A stretch of DNA of 64,000 bases from JBOFGK01 sp051649085 (GCA_051649085.1 JBOFGK010000010.1:62001-126000), one strand, 5' to 3'. Counted from the stretch's first letter, positions 1 through 10,012 are shown. Notes: generated from the sequence alone by a model not told the origin. Numbers and translations: made by a program.

Positions 1-2
1 GT

Positions 3-155
3 AATCAAAAAGCCACAATGCAAGAATTAAGAAATATTTCCTTTTTCAATCAAGCCCTTTTGAAACTATATCTGCAATCTGGACTTGAACATGAAGTTTA
101 TCTGTCTGAACTTGTTGAAGAATATAAAGAACAAATAGGTATAAAAGATGAGTAA
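3..155 (+). CDS. 3' end of an unidentified mobilization-region gene (partial)
   Basis: An open frame enters from the left edge and ends at TAA 153-155, giving about 50 C-terminal residues that end in KEQIGIKDE. It overlaps the relaxase start by 8 bases, so the two genes are probably translationally coupled. The visible part is helical and charged. A small accessory mobilization protein or regulator is plausible from position alone; no family can be recognised from so short a tail. Confidence 0.55.
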   Translation, partial: NQKATMQELRNISFFNQALLKLYLQSGLEHEVYLSELVEEYKEQIGIKDE

Positions 156-2244
156 AATAATTATCAAGCATGATTATTTACGTTCAGCAAAACATATTGA
201 AAACTCAATAAGATATGCAGCAAATGAAGAAAAATCAATCATAAATGATGAACATATCAAAAACTCGATGAATTACAATCAAGCAAAAGAAATTAATGTT
301 ATTCTAAGTGAAACTGGAAAAACAAATTTGAAACATGAAACGAAAAGATTATTAGAATCAAAAAATGAAATCCATAGAATGATCATCTCGCTGAAAAAAG
401 AAGACGCAGAAAAAAAAGGCTTTATTACCATTTCCACATTTAACAATCTTCTAAAAGAAAATAAAAATCTCTTGTGTGAAGCATATAGAATCCCAATTGA
501 AGATTTAGCTTATAACGTTTGTATACATGTAGATAAAGAAGAACATCCACATGCTCATATTCATGTATGGAATAAAAATGACAAACGAAACACCAGAACA
601 TTCTTAACAAATAACTCACTTAAAAATCTTCGAAAAGTTATAATTAAAAAAGTGTTTGCAAATGAGCTGCGTGAAATGTACGATAAGCAAACCATAGCAC
701 TAATTAACGTTCGAAACGAACTTGAAAATTATATGAAAAACGATGAAAAATTTAATACAAATAAGTTTTCATCAAGCAAATATCAATATTTAAAGCGTGA
801 GGAAAAAGAGATAATTAAGCAAAAATTAAATGATTTTACAAAAACAAAATCATTTAATAGTTATGTCTCTACAATGTATGAAATCCAAAAATATTATGGT
901 TTTACAAATTCAGGTATTGACAATAAAGAACATGTTAAGAATTGGAGAATCGATGCTGTTGATAGAATTATTGAAGGACACGATAGAAATATAAAGCGTA
1001 TCCTTCATAATATTATTTTACATGGAGTTGATACGACGCGAAAAACAGAATTAACTTCTTTTGAACTATATCAAGTTCAAAAAGACTTAAAAAACTATGT
1101 AAAGAAAAAGTATGATAAATTAGATATAATCAAATTTTCATCATCAAATTTTGAAACATTAAATGTCGAAGAAAAGAACTTTATCAAAAAAATCACAGAT
1201 AGATTTATTGCAAGACACGAAAAGTACAGTGTTCTCTTCCAAAAAATAAAAACACCACTTGAACTTTATAACCACTCTTTAAGTCTCTTGTCAACTGATA
1301 CTTTAAAACTCAAACAAGAATCAAATGAATTATTTGAAAACTTGAAAAATGAGTTTAGAAACTTACAACGAAACAAACCACTTCTAAACCTAAGCTCAGG
1401 CATTTATTCAGAATTGACAAGTCATGAAAAACAAGAAATTCAAAATGAAGTTAATGAGATAATATCAAGTGAATTATTCAGTGAGTACCTGGATATTGAA
1501 ATAGAATTAGCGATGTATTATAAGCCATATGCAAAAGTCGAGGAAATAGAAAATGCAATTCTATCTCCTTTTCTTTATGCAAATGATACTCCTACTTCTT
1601 TTCACCAAATAGCTATCAATGAGAGACATGGTGAAATTACATTTCTTAAAGCTGAAGAAAAAATAGCTTACAAGCAAACAGTCTCAGAACTAAGTAAATT
1701 GATACGAAAAAATAATTTTGCATATAAATTTACTACAAATAACATTAAACAAATTGACAAAGCAGAGAAAGAAATCTTAAAAACAGAACTTAAAAATAAT
1801 TTAGACAATTCATATACTTTTTATCAACTTGTTGATAACAAAATTAAAAAAGCTGAAGTAACAGGAAAAGATGTAATAAACGGATCATATATATCTTTTA
1901 AAAACGCAGTAGAAAAACATAATTATTATAACTCAGCACATAATCTTAATAAGTACAAAGAACATTTTCTTAATGAGTTTGTAAGTAAAAATACTTTTAT
2001 TCAAAAAGTTGGATTACAAATAGCGACTGAAAATCATGCGAAAAATATCGGAATTGAATTAAACGAAAAATACTTAAGTAACTATCAACAAAAAGGACTT
2101 ATTTTTGATTTGCTTGGACTTGCAGGAACAATAAGTAAGGGTGAAGAAGAAAATAGTTATATTAGAAGTAAAAACAAAACACGAAAAAATAAAAAGAATA
2201 AGAAACAAATAAAAAAAGACCAGTCTATGGATATGGAATTTTAG
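148..2244 (+). CDS. Relaxase/mobilization protein (MobP-like)
   Basis: A 698-residue protein with an N-terminal relaxase domain. The HUH-type metal-binding signature is visible as HPHAHIHVW at residues 133-141, preceded by a RMIISLKKEDAEKKGF segment (about 77-92) typical of Firmicutes MobP relaxases. A tyrosine near the N-terminus (Y10 or Y23) would be the nicking residue; I cannot tell which. Relaxases cut oriT and carry the single strand to the coupling protein. Residues from about 190 to the end are long charged helices with no recognised domain and a very basic tail. The ATG at 148 overlaps the upstream gene. Relaxase and VirD4-like coupling protein in one operon fit an integrative or plasmid-borne mobile element. 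Family membership beyond MobP-like is inference. Confidence 0.85.
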   Translation: MSKIIIKHDYLRSAKHIENSIRYAANEEKSIINDEHIKNSMNYNQAKEINVILSETGKTNLKHETKRLLESKNEIHRMIISLKKEDAEKKGFITISTFNNLLKENKNLLCEAYRIPIEDLAYNVCIHVDKEEHPHAHIHVWNKNDKRNTRTFLTNNSLKNLRKVIIKKVFANELREMYDKQTIALINVRNELENYMKNDEKFNTNKFSSSKYQYLKREEKEIIKQKLNDFTKTKSFNSYVSTMYEIQKYYGFTNSGIDNKEHVKNWRIDAVDRIIEGHDRNIKRILHNIILHGVDTTRKTELTSFELYQVQKDLKNYVKKKYDKLDIIKFSSSNFETLNVEEKNFIKKITDRFIARHEKYSVLFQKIKTPLELYNHSLSLLSTDTLKLKQESNELFENLKNEFRNLQRNKPLLNLSSGIYSELTSHEKQEIQNEVNEIISSELFSEYLDIEIELAMYYKPYAKVEEIENAILSPFLYANDTPTSFHQIAINERHGEITFLKAEEKIAYKQTVSELSKLIRKNNFAYKFTTNNIKQIDKAEKEILKTELKNNLDNSYTFYQLVDNKIKKAEVTGKDVINGSYISFKNAVEKHNYYNSAHNLNKYKEHFLNEFVSKNTFIQKVGLQIATENHAKNIGIELNEKYLSNYQQKGLIFDLLGLAGTISKGEEENSYIRSKNKTRKNKKNKKQIKKDQSMDMEF

Positions 2245-2256
2245 AAAGGGTAATTC

Positions 2257-2331
2257 ATGTCTAATAAAGAAATAGCAATTAAGTATGCAGAGGACAAATA
2301 TTTCGAAGATGAAGGGAGAAATTATGAATGA
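2257..2331 (+). CDS. Small ORF (24 aa) linking relaxase and primase-like gene
   Basis: An ATG at 2257 follows GAAAGGG (2244-2250) at good spacing and encodes a 24-residue acidic peptide ending in GRNYE. Its stop overlaps the ATG (2324) of the next gene by 8 bases. It may be a real micro-protein or a leader that couples translation of the downstream gene. No family is recognisable. Confidence 0.35.
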   Translation: MSNKEIAIKYAEDKYFEDEGRNYE

Positions 2332-4513
2332 TCAAATACCACAAATTGACAAAGTACTTCAACAAGTAAATGTTGTTAATGAAAAAAAAACATATTACCT
2401 GTGCGAGTGTCCAGCATGTCATAAGCCAGAAGCATTTTTATATAAGAACAATCCAAGCTTTTTAAAGTGTAACCGAGAAAATGAATGTGGAGTTGTAACG
2501 CCTATTAAAGGAATTACGATAAACACTGAAAATGCAAAACAATACACAAATGTTGATGAAAAAAGAAGAATGCTGAAAACAACGCTTGAATTATTTTTCA
2601 ATGAAAATGCTGATATGGATGAATATATTAAGCAAGAAATTGAATTTAGAGGAATAACTAATAAAGAATTTAAAGATGATGTAATATTTTTAGACAAATA
2701 TAAACATTACGTAGCACCTGACAAACAAGAAGAGTTTTTACCATTTTTAAAAGAACTTTTCGAAAAAAGTATTTCTGACTTTGAAAAAAGAAATATTTTG
2801 ATATTATGTCGAAACAAAACAGGGAGTATCGAAAGGGTATTTCTTCGAATGGAAAATCCTGTTGAAAATGAACCCAAAGAAAAACAAATTGTACTAGTTG
2901 ATGGTGGACAAGATTTTCTTATGTCAAAACCTGTAAGTGGTATAAAAAGTGATACAAAAATATTTATTACTGAAGGTGTGTTTGACGCACTGAGTATAAA
3001 AAAAGTATTACCTGAGTCATTTGTCATTGGTTTGTCCGGAGCTACAAAACAAAGACAAGTAATCGAACGCTTAAAAGAAATGAACACTCAAAATCCTATC
3101 TATGTTTGTTTTGATAATGATGAAGCAGGGCGTAAAAACTCTGTAATATTAAATAATAAGATTAAAGACTTAGGGCTTAATTCAGAGATACTTACACTTG
3201 CAAGGGGTGAATATAAAGATGTAAATGACTTGTTAGAAGCAAATTTATTGGACATGAGAATTAATGAAGTACTTGGGATAAACAAAGCAATTGAACAAAC
3301 AGATGAAGCTATACATCCAAAATCACCTATAATTCCAAATTTAGAAAAAACAACACAAGTACCTGGAAAAAAGATACCACCTATAATTAACAAAAATCCG
3401 GAAAAAGAAACTAAACTTAATGTGAGTGAAATACAAAACTTTGATTTTATTAGAGACAAATCAATTTCAATTGAAGAAAAAACAAAAGTTGTTTTCGAAA
3501 AAATTGAATTAGAAATAGATAGTATATTATCCAATGAAACAAAACTTAAAAAGTTTTTTGAATCAAGATTTTTAAATGATAAATATTCACCTAGAAATCA
3601 AATACTTCTAATGTCTCAAGCACCACTTGGAACGTATTTTCGAACATATAAAGAGTTTGAAGATATGGGTTTATATGTCCAAAAGGGACAAAAAGGACTT
3701 TCTATTTTTGTTCCCGAAAAAATAACACTTGTCAAAAATAAAGAAAGTGGAGAATTAATCCCTTTTAAAGAAGTACATAAATATTCCGAGAATGAAGTTG
3801 AAAAAATCGATAAAATTAAGTATAAAATAGTTAATGGCGTATTCGATATAGACCAAACAAATGCAACGAATACACAAAAAATGGAACTTTTAAAAATAAA
3901 AAACAACTTACCAGAAGAACAATTTTATCAACTTGAAAAAGCAATTGATGAAGTTATTGAACGTGAAATTGAAGTTGGTAAAGCAAGATTATCAAAAGGT
4001 ATTGTTGGTAGTTATTATCGACAAACTAATCCAAATGATACATCATCTCATAGTATTGTTATTGATGAAAAACTTAGCAATGCAAATAGAATTAGTGTGA
4101 CATTACATGAGTATGGACATTCCCAAATGCACAATCTAAGTAAGATGCGTGAAGGTAAGCATACTCACCACATAAAAGAGTTTCAAGCAGAATGTTTTGC
4201 ATACATTTCAGCAAGTGCATTAGGGCTTGGTGAACAGGTTAAGTTTAATAATTTAGAATATTTAAATTACCATAAGCAAGAACTACTAAACTATTCGATA
4301 AATTTTTCTGAGATACTTTTAGAACCAATTAAACAATCAAAAATATTTTTAGATAAAGTAAAACAATCAGCAATGGAACAAAGTCTTCAAATAGATACAA
4401 TTGAGATTAAGCCAAAAACTGTCGAACAGACAAAAGAAAGTGATAAGGGAAAGTACCATCAAGTGGAAAAGGCAATGGATTTAATACACGATAATACAGA
4501 AATTGAAAGGTGA
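2324..4513 (+). CDS. Zinc-finger/Toprim protein fused to an ArdC-like antirestriction domain
   Basis: The start at 2324 is preferred over 2285 because GAAGGGAGA lies just upstream and the previous short ORF overlaps it; this gives 729 residues. In order: a four-cysteine zinc finger near residues 24-55 (CECPACH ... CNRENECG), a Toprim fold at about 205-290 with the acidic motifs ITEGVFDALS and CFDNDEAGRK as in DnaG primases, a linker, then an ArdC/LtrC-like region from about 410 with an ssDNA-binding-type segment and a zincin motif LHEYGHSQMH near residue 590. ArdC-type proteins protect incoming single-stranded DNA from restriction; Toprim/zinc-finger modules suggest priming of transferred DNA. 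The fusion is consistent with establishment of conjugated DNA. The exact activity is not proven by sequence. Confidence 0.8.
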   Translation: MNDQIPQIDKVLQQVNVVNEKKTYYLCECPACHKPEAFLYKNNPSFLKCNRENECGVVTPIKGITINTENAKQYTNVDEKRRMLKTTLELFFNENADMDEYIKQEIEFRGITNKEFKDDVIFLDKYKHYVAPDKQEEFLPFLKELFEKSISDFEKRNILILCRNKTGSIERVFLRMENPVENEPKEKQIVLVDGGQDFLMSKPVSGIKSDTKIFITEGVFDALSIKKVLPESFVIGLSGATKQRQVIERLKEMNTQNPIYVCFDNDEAGRKNSVILNNKIKDLGLNSEILTLARGEYKDVNDLLEANLLDMRINEVLGINKAIEQTDEAIHPKSPIIPNLEKTTQVPGKKIPPIINKNPEKETKLNVSEIQNFDFIRDKSISIEEKTKVVFEKIELEIDSILSNETKLKKFFESRFLNDKYSPRNQILLMSQAPLGTYFRTYKEFEDMGLYVQKGQKGLSIFVPEKITLVKNKESGELIPFKEVHKYSENEVEKIDKIKYKIVNGVFDIDQTNATNTQKMELLKIKNNLPEEQFYQLEKAIDEVIEREIEVGKARLSKGIVGSYYRQTNPNDTSSHSIVIDEKLSNANRISVTLHEYGHSQMHNLSKMREGKHTHHIKEFQAECFAYISASALGLGEQVKFNNLEYLNYHKQELLNYSINFSEILLEPIKQSKIFLDKVKQSAMEQSLQIDTIEIKPKTVEQTKESDKGKYHQVEKAMDLIHDNTEIER

Positions 4514-4518
4514 AAATA

Positions 4519-4725
4519 ATGAAATATTTAATAAGTTATTACAATGAAGATGAAAAATTAATTGTCTTTTTCAATCTTGAAAACGATAAACACACTTCGT
4601 TTAAAATCAATGAATACGTTATGATAGGTGATATATTAGAAGGTATAGAAGAATATAATATATCTCCTATTATTTTTGAGGATATCGATTTTATGAATGA
4701 AATAGCAACACAAATTAAGGAGTGA
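4519..4725 (+). CDS. Small conserved-looking protein of the mobilization operon (68 aa)
   Basis: Start ATG 4519 has GAAAGG (4505-4510) eight bases upstream, better than the GTG at 4510. It encodes a 68-residue acidic protein (FFNLENDKHTSFKINEY, later EEYNISPIIFEDIDF) with no signal peptide or transmembrane segment. It lies between the primase-like gene and the coupling-protein gene with almost no gap, so it belongs to the same transcript. No family was recognised. An accessory transfer or antirestriction role is only a guess from position. Confidence 0.6.
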   Translation: MKYLISYYNEDEKLIVFFNLENDKHTSFKINEYVMIGDILEGIEEYNISPIIFEDIDFMNEIATQIKE

Positions 4726-4727
4726 TT

Positions 4728-6521
4728 ATGGAAAAAAATATTCCGATAATACTTATATTAATCATTCTATTTATTCTTTTGATTATTCGATTTTTGAAAA
4801 AAACACCAAAAGAAAAATTAGATAAAATTGATAAAAAAGTAACAGGGTCTGGTCAATATGGTAGTGCTAAATTTCTAAATCAAAAAGAAATTGAAGAACA
4901 ATTCATTGTTGAAAAAATGGATGCATATCAGCAAAAAGGAATCATAATTCATTATGATGACAATAATAAATATATAGATACAAGTGACAAAAACTTGATA
5001 CTTACAGCTCCACCGGGTGCTGGGAAGTCGGAGTTTTATGACAACAATTTATGGCACAATTTACAGTGTCACAAGAACAAAAAAGATAGCTATAATATCA
5101 TCACAATTGATATGAAAGGTGAACAAACAAGTAAGTTTTATAGGCTTTATAAGGAAGCTGGTTGGGATGTGTCAGTAATCAATTTTCGTGATGTATTTAA
5201 TAGTGACGGATTTAATCCAATGCAACAACTTAATAAGTCAATGGAGAAAGCTTTAAAGTACAAAAACAACTCTTACAAAGATTATATCGTAGCTTTCTCA
5301 GAAGCTGATGAACAAGCAAATTTAATTGCCAAGACAATGGTTGCAAGTACACAAAGTACTTCTACTTCTTCTGCTAGTGAATATTTTGAATCATCTGCCG
5401 AAAGCTTGTTAACATCAATTATATTATTAATTGGGGAACTTGGATGTGATAAAGAAAAACATTTAGCAAGTGTATTTCATGTACTTCATGAAGCAAGTGA
5501 AATGAAACAATATGGCTTTTCTGATGTTTCAAAATCAAGACTAATTGAAATATTAGATGAGTTAGAAAAAGAGGTTAAAGACCACCGAAGTATATATTAT
5601 GCTTCCCCTACTTTAAATGCAGATATCAAAACAACTCTTAACATATTCTCATCTACAATTGTGAAAACTATGAGTTATATTTCAGAGAAAACACAAATAT
5701 TACTGACTAAAAATAATCCTATTCTGGACTTGGAAAATCAAATAAATAAACCAACAATTATCTTTTTAATCCTTCCTGATGAAAGTGATGTGTTTGATGT
5801 TTTTGCAGCAATGCTTATAAACTATACCTTCCAAGAATTAACTAAAATCTCACGTAGAATGAACAAAAAACTTCCACGTGAATGGTTAATTTTAGAAGAT
5901 GAGGCTGGTAATTTTCCACCCGTTAAAGGTAAAGAAAAAACAATAACTGCTATCCGTTCAGCAGGTGTTCGAGTTGTAAGTGCATTTCAAAACGTTCATC
6001 AAGTTGAGAAATTATATGGTAAAAATAAAGCTGAAATAATTAAAGCATCTTATCAAATGTCATTAACTGCTGCACCATCTCCACTTGATACAGCAAGCAA
6101 GGAAGATATAGTTAAAAGATTAGGTAAACAAACAATATTAGCTGGTAGTACAACCACCGGAACAAGCAAAAATCATGATCAATTTTTTCATTCAACAAGT
6201 GATTCAACTAGCTATCAAATGATAGGTCGAGAGCTAATGACACAAGATGAATTAACTAATTTAAAAATAGGTGAATGGATATTTGAAAAGGTAGGACTTG
6301 GTGGAACATTACTTGCAAAACAAATAATTCTAGACCCAAAGTATGGAGTGAAAAAAGAAGATTTTACTATCAATAATACAGTTGAAAAATATGAAAAAGC
6401 AACAATTGAAAGGCTCGTAAGAAGAACAAAAAAGCCATTTAAAACTAATAAATATGATAATGAAATTGAATGGTTTGACAGTGATTTATCAATCCTTTTC
6501 GAGGATGGAATTGTTGTTTAA
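4728..6521 (+). CDS. VirD4/TraG-type coupling protein
   Basis: A 597-residue P-loop ATPase. ATG 4728 is preceded by AAGGAG (4717-4722). Residues 5-24 form one hydrophobic membrane anchor; the Walker A motif APPGAGKS is near residues 94-101 and the Walker B-like LILEDEAGNF is near 388. The middle carries the helical all-alpha insert usual for TraG/VirD4 proteins. Such hexamers link the relaxase-DNA complex to the type IV channel. Only one TM helix and no other channel genes are visible here, so the element may be mobilizable in trans, or its channel genes lie left of the window. A strong terminator follows at 6606. Confidence 0.88.
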   Translation: MEKNIPIILILIILFILLIIRFLKKTPKEKLDKIDKKVTGSGQYGSAKFLNQKEIEEQFIVEKMDAYQQKGIIIHYDDNNKYIDTSDKNLILTAPPGAGKSEFYDNNLWHNLQCHKNKKDSYNIITIDMKGEQTSKFYRLYKEAGWDVSVINFRDVFNSDGFNPMQQLNKSMEKALKYKNNSYKDYIVAFSEADEQANLIAKTMVASTQSTSTSSASEYFESSAESLLTSIILLIGELGCDKEKHLASVFHVLHEASEMKQYGFSDVSKSRLIEILDELEKEVKDHRSIYYASPTLNADIKTTLNIFSSTIVKTMSYISEKTQILLTKNNPILDLENQINKPTIIFLILPDESDVFDVFAAMLINYTFQELTKISRRMNKKLPREWLILEDEAGNFPPVKGKEKTITAIRSAGVRVVSAFQNVHQVEKLYGKNKAEIIKASYQMSLTAAPSPLDTASKEDIVKRLGKQTILAGSTTTGTSKNHDQFFHSTSDSTSYQMIGRELMTQDELTNLKIGEWIFEKVGLGGTLLAKQIILDPKYGVKKEDFTINNTVEKYEKATIERLVRRTKKPFKTNKYDNEIEWFDSDLSILFEDGIVV

Positions 6522-6605
6522 AAAATAGTTTGAAATTTAATTTTTAGGTTTGAAAAATAAATTTTCCACTACAAAAAAAGAATGAATAGCCTCTGAAAAA
6601 AAGTT

Positions 6606-6635
6606 AAAGTGTGAGATTATTTCACACTTTTTTTT
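6606..6635 (+). terminator. Rho-independent terminator after coupling-protein gene
   Basis: A perfect 9-bp stem AAAGTGTGA/TCACACTTT (6606-6614 with 6622-6630) with a 7-nt loop is followed by a T-run. It closes the mobilization operon. Confidence 0.85.
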
Positions 6636-6763
6636 ATTCATTTAATTCCTTTTTAGGAACAAAATATTAATTTTTTAGCCAAAAATAATTACGATTAAAA
6701 GAACAAATGATATTAAAAAATTAATTTTTTAAATGCTACTTTTTAAGCTACATATAAACCACG

Positions 6764-7060
6764 AAGTAAACCAGTGGTAAACTGGTGGGAATCAATCAGC
6801 ATATTTATAAATAAACTGAACAATACAGTATATAGAAAGAAAAATTCAAATCATGTATGCCAAATATTAAATCCTAAATTTTTCTTTTTTTGATGAAAGT
6901 TTACCAGTTATTATACAAAGTTTACTTTCGTTTCACAAAAGTTTACCGAATTATATCCATAAGGTTTACCAAAAACACGAAAGTTTACCGGCAATAAAAT
7001 GCCGAAAACGTAGTAAAAATGCGGGCTTTTCCCGCATGTGTGACAATGGAAGTTTACTTC
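6764..7060 (+). other. Iteron-like array and hairpins: candidate replication or transfer origin
   Basis: Six GTTTACC/GTTTACT units start at 6899, 6920, 6941, 6964, 6983 and 7052; the first three are exactly 21 bases apart and 6941 to 6983 is 42, i.e. on one DNA face. Upstream, inverted units occur in a small palindrome CCAGT-GGTAA-ACTGG (6771-6785). Between units lie CGGCA-ATAAAA-TGCCG and a 7-bp hairpin ATGCGGG-CTTTT-CCCGCAT (7019-7037). Regularly phased repeats plus hairpins are typical of iteron-controlled plasmid origins or of oriT. No rep gene is visible in the window, so the function is inferred. Confidence 0.55.
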
Positions 7061-7242
7061 CTTTATCCTGCACGTATACCAAGTGCTTGAAAAGTGCTGT
7101 TTTGATGAACGTGATGCGAGCATAAAATTCTATTCCGATTTAGAATATTCACTTGTGGATATTCAGCGAGCGTAAGTTTTTGCTTCAGGAGTATCCCTCT
7201 GTTCCATATTGATGCTCAAAGATTTTCATTCATCTAAGAACG

Positions 7243-7430
7243 GATGACGAATTCGAACAAGAAATTGATAGCTAAATTTTGTCGTCATATAAAAGATAAA
7301 TAGCTTCTCGGAAACATCCTAGAATTAACAAAAATGTGATATAATCTATAAGGTTATGCTTAATCCCAAAAAAAGCAAAAAAAAGACAATGAACATAAAA
7401 AATATAAGGTTATGCTCAATCCTTAAAAAA
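7243..7430 (+). repeat. Duplicated leader, copy A (promoter plus two GGTTATGCT motifs)
   Basis: This segment closely resembles 10939-11118. It holds a shared vestigial frame (TDDEFEQEIDS), the near-identical stretch CATCCTAGAATTAACAAAAA, an extended -10 promoter TGATATAAT (7337-7345), then two copies of GGTTATGCTYAATCC (7352-7366 and 7408-7422), each followed by an A-rich stretch and AAGCA that could pair with TGCTT. It forms the 5' leader of the PHP-ATPase gene. Duplication upstream of two unrelated genes implies a common regulator, RNA element or cassette junction. Confidence 0.7.
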
Positions 7431-7498
7431 GCAAAAAATACAAAAATCGTATTATATATGATTATACAAAAAATAAACTAAAAAAAGGAGAATAATGA

Positions 7499-10012
7499 AT
7501 GAATAGTGAGTATGTTAAAATAAGTTTACATAACCATATAGGAGGTAAGTGTTCTGATAGAACATATAATGATTTTAAAAATAATGCAAATTATTCTGTC
7601 GACTATAGTGATGCAGTTGCAGTTATTGAGAACAGAATTAATGAGGGTATTGAAATAATAGCACTTACGAATCATAATACAATTGATGTGAACCTGTATA
7701 TATTTTTAAATTTAGTAAAAATAAAAAAAAGATCTGAAATTAAAATTATACCTGGAGCTGAGTTGTCTCTGGAGAATAATGGTAAACTACTTCATGTATG
7801 TATTTTATTAGAACCAAATATTGAAAAAATAAATAAAATTGCGATAAAGTTAAATGAATTCATTGATAAAAATAGAAATAACTGTATAACCATAGAACAG
7901 TTATCTGAGATATTAACTTTAGAAAAATTGAAAATGAGAGCAATACTTATCCCTCATGGAATAAAACAAAAGCAAAAATCTTTAGCAAAAAATCCTGAAA
8001 TGGTAAATGAATTTTTTAATATGAATAATTCATTTCCTATACTTATTGAAGACAACAAACTTTATCATAAGGCGACACTACTAAATGAATTAAAGAATAG
8101 ATTGAGCGAAAAATATTACTTTTGGTGTGAAAAAGCTCGATACGTAACTGCACATGACAGAAAAGAACAACTCGATGATCCGACATTTTTTTGGGGTAAA
8201 AAAGCATTTAATTCACTATATTATGCGGGTATGATTGGAAAAGAAAGGTTTGTTAGAGAGACAGATATTATTGATAGAGATGATTATATTTCACGTATAG
8301 ATATTAAATATCTTGACAATAAGTCAATTTTGCAAATTTCTTCCGGTTTAAACACAATAATAGGTGAATCAGGATCTGGAAAAACCATGTTACTTAATTG
8401 GATATATAACAAAATTTCTGGTAACAATTTAGAAAATACGTCAAGTAGTTATAGTGAATATGAAAATCTATATGAAAATGGAGAATTAACTTTTTATGAC
8501 AAAAATAATGTTCTTATAAAACTTGAAGATTTAAAAGAAAAATTTAATGTATATCAAGCAGAAGATTTATATGCAAAATTGATAAAAATTTTTAGTTCGA
8601 ATACAACTAATTTATTTAACGAACTTGGCTTCGAAGTAAATAATGATGTTTTTGCAGAAAAAATACAGAAAGTCAATGAAAACATAAAAAAGTACTCAAA
8701 ACTTAAATTAAAAGAACTGAAATTAGAAAAAAAAATGACCGAAGATATTTCAACATATATTTATAAATCTAGATTAATTAATGAAAATATTATTGACCAA
8801 AATCTAGAATTATTAAATATCGAGTCTATTACTAAGAAAATAGAGGAATATAAAATGGAGCAACACCAATATAAGGTGGATGCCGATATAGTAAAAAATT
8901 CATTTAAAGCTATATTTAGTATTATTGAAAAGTATTTTAAAAACAAGAAAATAGATTTTCTAAAATCAATTGAAAGTTCTATTTTGAACAGATTAAGAAA
9001 AGAACATTATAAAAAGGATATTGAAATTCAAAAAAAATACAAAGAGAAAATAAAAAAGGAAAAATATAACGAAATTATTAGCAATAGAAATAAGATGATT
9101 GGAAGAAACATCCAAAACCAAATGGAGATGAAACAATCTGTAAATATGTTAAAAACAAGTATAATTAACAATGCAATAGAATTGAAAAAAATTAAAAAAC
9201 AAGAAACGACAATTTCAAATTTATTTTCGATTAAAGAAATTGAATGTTTAAACTTAGTGAATAGCGATGCACGTATACAATACAATAATGTAAGATATGA
9301 ATATGGTGTTGATAAAATTGAAAGGATTTTAGTTAATGATATCATTAAAAAGAAAAGTGAGTCATTAAAATTAAATCAAGCATTATTAAAAGAAGTTGCT
9401 TCGGAATATAACGATATTATCGATATTAGTAAAAATGAAGTAGTTAAAAAAATAATTGATAAATATGTTCAGTTTAGATTTGAAAATGATGCTGCTCATG
9501 AAGATATAATAGCCTTTAAAGCTGATGAATCCCAGTATATGTCACTATCTATTGAACTTAAGATATCGGATGCAGATGATTATAAAGATATACGAAATTT
9601 AAGTGCCGGTGAATTATCAAAATATTATATATCTGATGTTTTAGATAAAGAAATTAAAAAATTACAGGATAAACAATTAATTTTATTTTTTGATCAACCA
9701 GACACATCACTAGGAAAAAATTTTATTTACACATCTTTAGTAAAAAAATTTATTGAACTAAAATTAAATTATCAAATATTTATTACAACGCATGAACCAA
9801 TGTTAGTACTTAATACTGATTCTAACAGTATAATTAGAGCACAAAATGATAAAATAGTAGGAGAAGAAAATAAATTTAATTTTAAAAATATTGATTTAGA
9901 AGATTCTACTAAGAATTATTTAGAAGCAATTGAAGAACTAGCTGAAATCATTGATGGTTCAAGTGAAGCTGTAAAAGATAGAAATAATATTTATAAAGGA
10001 GTAAAAATATGA
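7499..10012 (+). CDS. PHP-domain/SMC-like ATPase (TrlF-like, putative defence protein)
   Basis: An 837-residue protein. The N-terminal PHP phosphoesterase domain shows metal-ligand motifs LHNHIGG (H11, H13), TNHNT (H59) and GAELS near 91. An ABC/SMC-type ATPase follows: Walker A GESGSGKT at about 289-296, long coiled-coil stretches (about 380-640), signature-like LSAGELSKYY near 700, Walker B LILFFDQPD near 727 and a switch-type ITTHEP near 760. This architecture matches the PHP-plus-AAA ATPases grouped as TrlF-like, which sit in defence islands; nuclease action powered or gated by ATP hydrolysis is inferred. The start at 7499 follows AAAAAAGGAG. The stop overlaps the next gene by 4 bases, so the two are a pair. 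Lower GC than the core genes suggests acquisition. Confidence 0.8.
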   Translation: MNSEYVKISLHNHIGGKCSDRTYNDFKNNANYSVDYSDAVAVIENRINEGIEIIALTNHNTIDVNLYIFLNLVKIKKRSEIKIIPGAELSLENNGKLLHVCILLEPNIEKINKIAIKLNEFIDKNRNNCITIEQLSEILTLEKLKMRAILIPHGIKQKQKSLAKNPEMVNEFFNMNNSFPILIEDNKLYHKATLLNELKNRLSEKYYFWCEKARYVTAHDRKEQLDDPTFFWGKKAFNSLYYAGMIGKERFVRETDIIDRDDYISRIDIKYLDNKSILQISSGLNTIIGESGSGKTMLLNWIYNKISGNNLENTSSSYSEYENLYENGELTFYDKNNVLIKLEDLKEKFNVYQAEDLYAKLIKIFSSNTTNLFNELGFEVNNDVFAEKIQKVNENIKKYSKLKLKELKLEKKMTEDISTYIYKSRLINENIIDQNLELLNIESITKKIEEYKMEQHQYKVDADIVKNSFKAIFSIIEKYFKNKKIDFLKSIESSILNRLRKEHYKKDIEIQKKYKEKIKKEKYNEIISNRNKMIGRNIQNQMEMKQSVNMLKTSIINNAIELKKIKKQETTISNLFSIKEIECLNLVNSDARIQYNNVRYEYGVDKIERILVNDIIKKKSESLKLNQALLKEVASEYNDIIDISKNEVVKKIIDKYVQFRFENDAAHEDIIAFKADESQYMSLSIELKISDADDYKDIRNLSAGELSKYYISDVLDKEIKKLQDKQLILFFDQPDTSLGKNFIYTSLVKKFIELKLNYQIFITTHEPMLVLNTDSNSIIRAQNDKIVGEENKFNFKNIDLEDSTKNYLEAIEELAEIIDGSSEAVKDRNNIYKGVKI

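Noticed and set aside
6911..7123. 70-aa minus-strand frame across the iteron region
   Set aside because: No ribosome site, and its sequence is made by the iterons and hairpins; the DNA is better explained as an origin.
7352..7422. Type III toxin-antitoxin RNA repeats before the PHP-ATPase
   Set aside because: Only two motif copies, no terminator before the gene, and the downstream protein is not a ToxN-like nuclease. Kept as a leader repeat instead.
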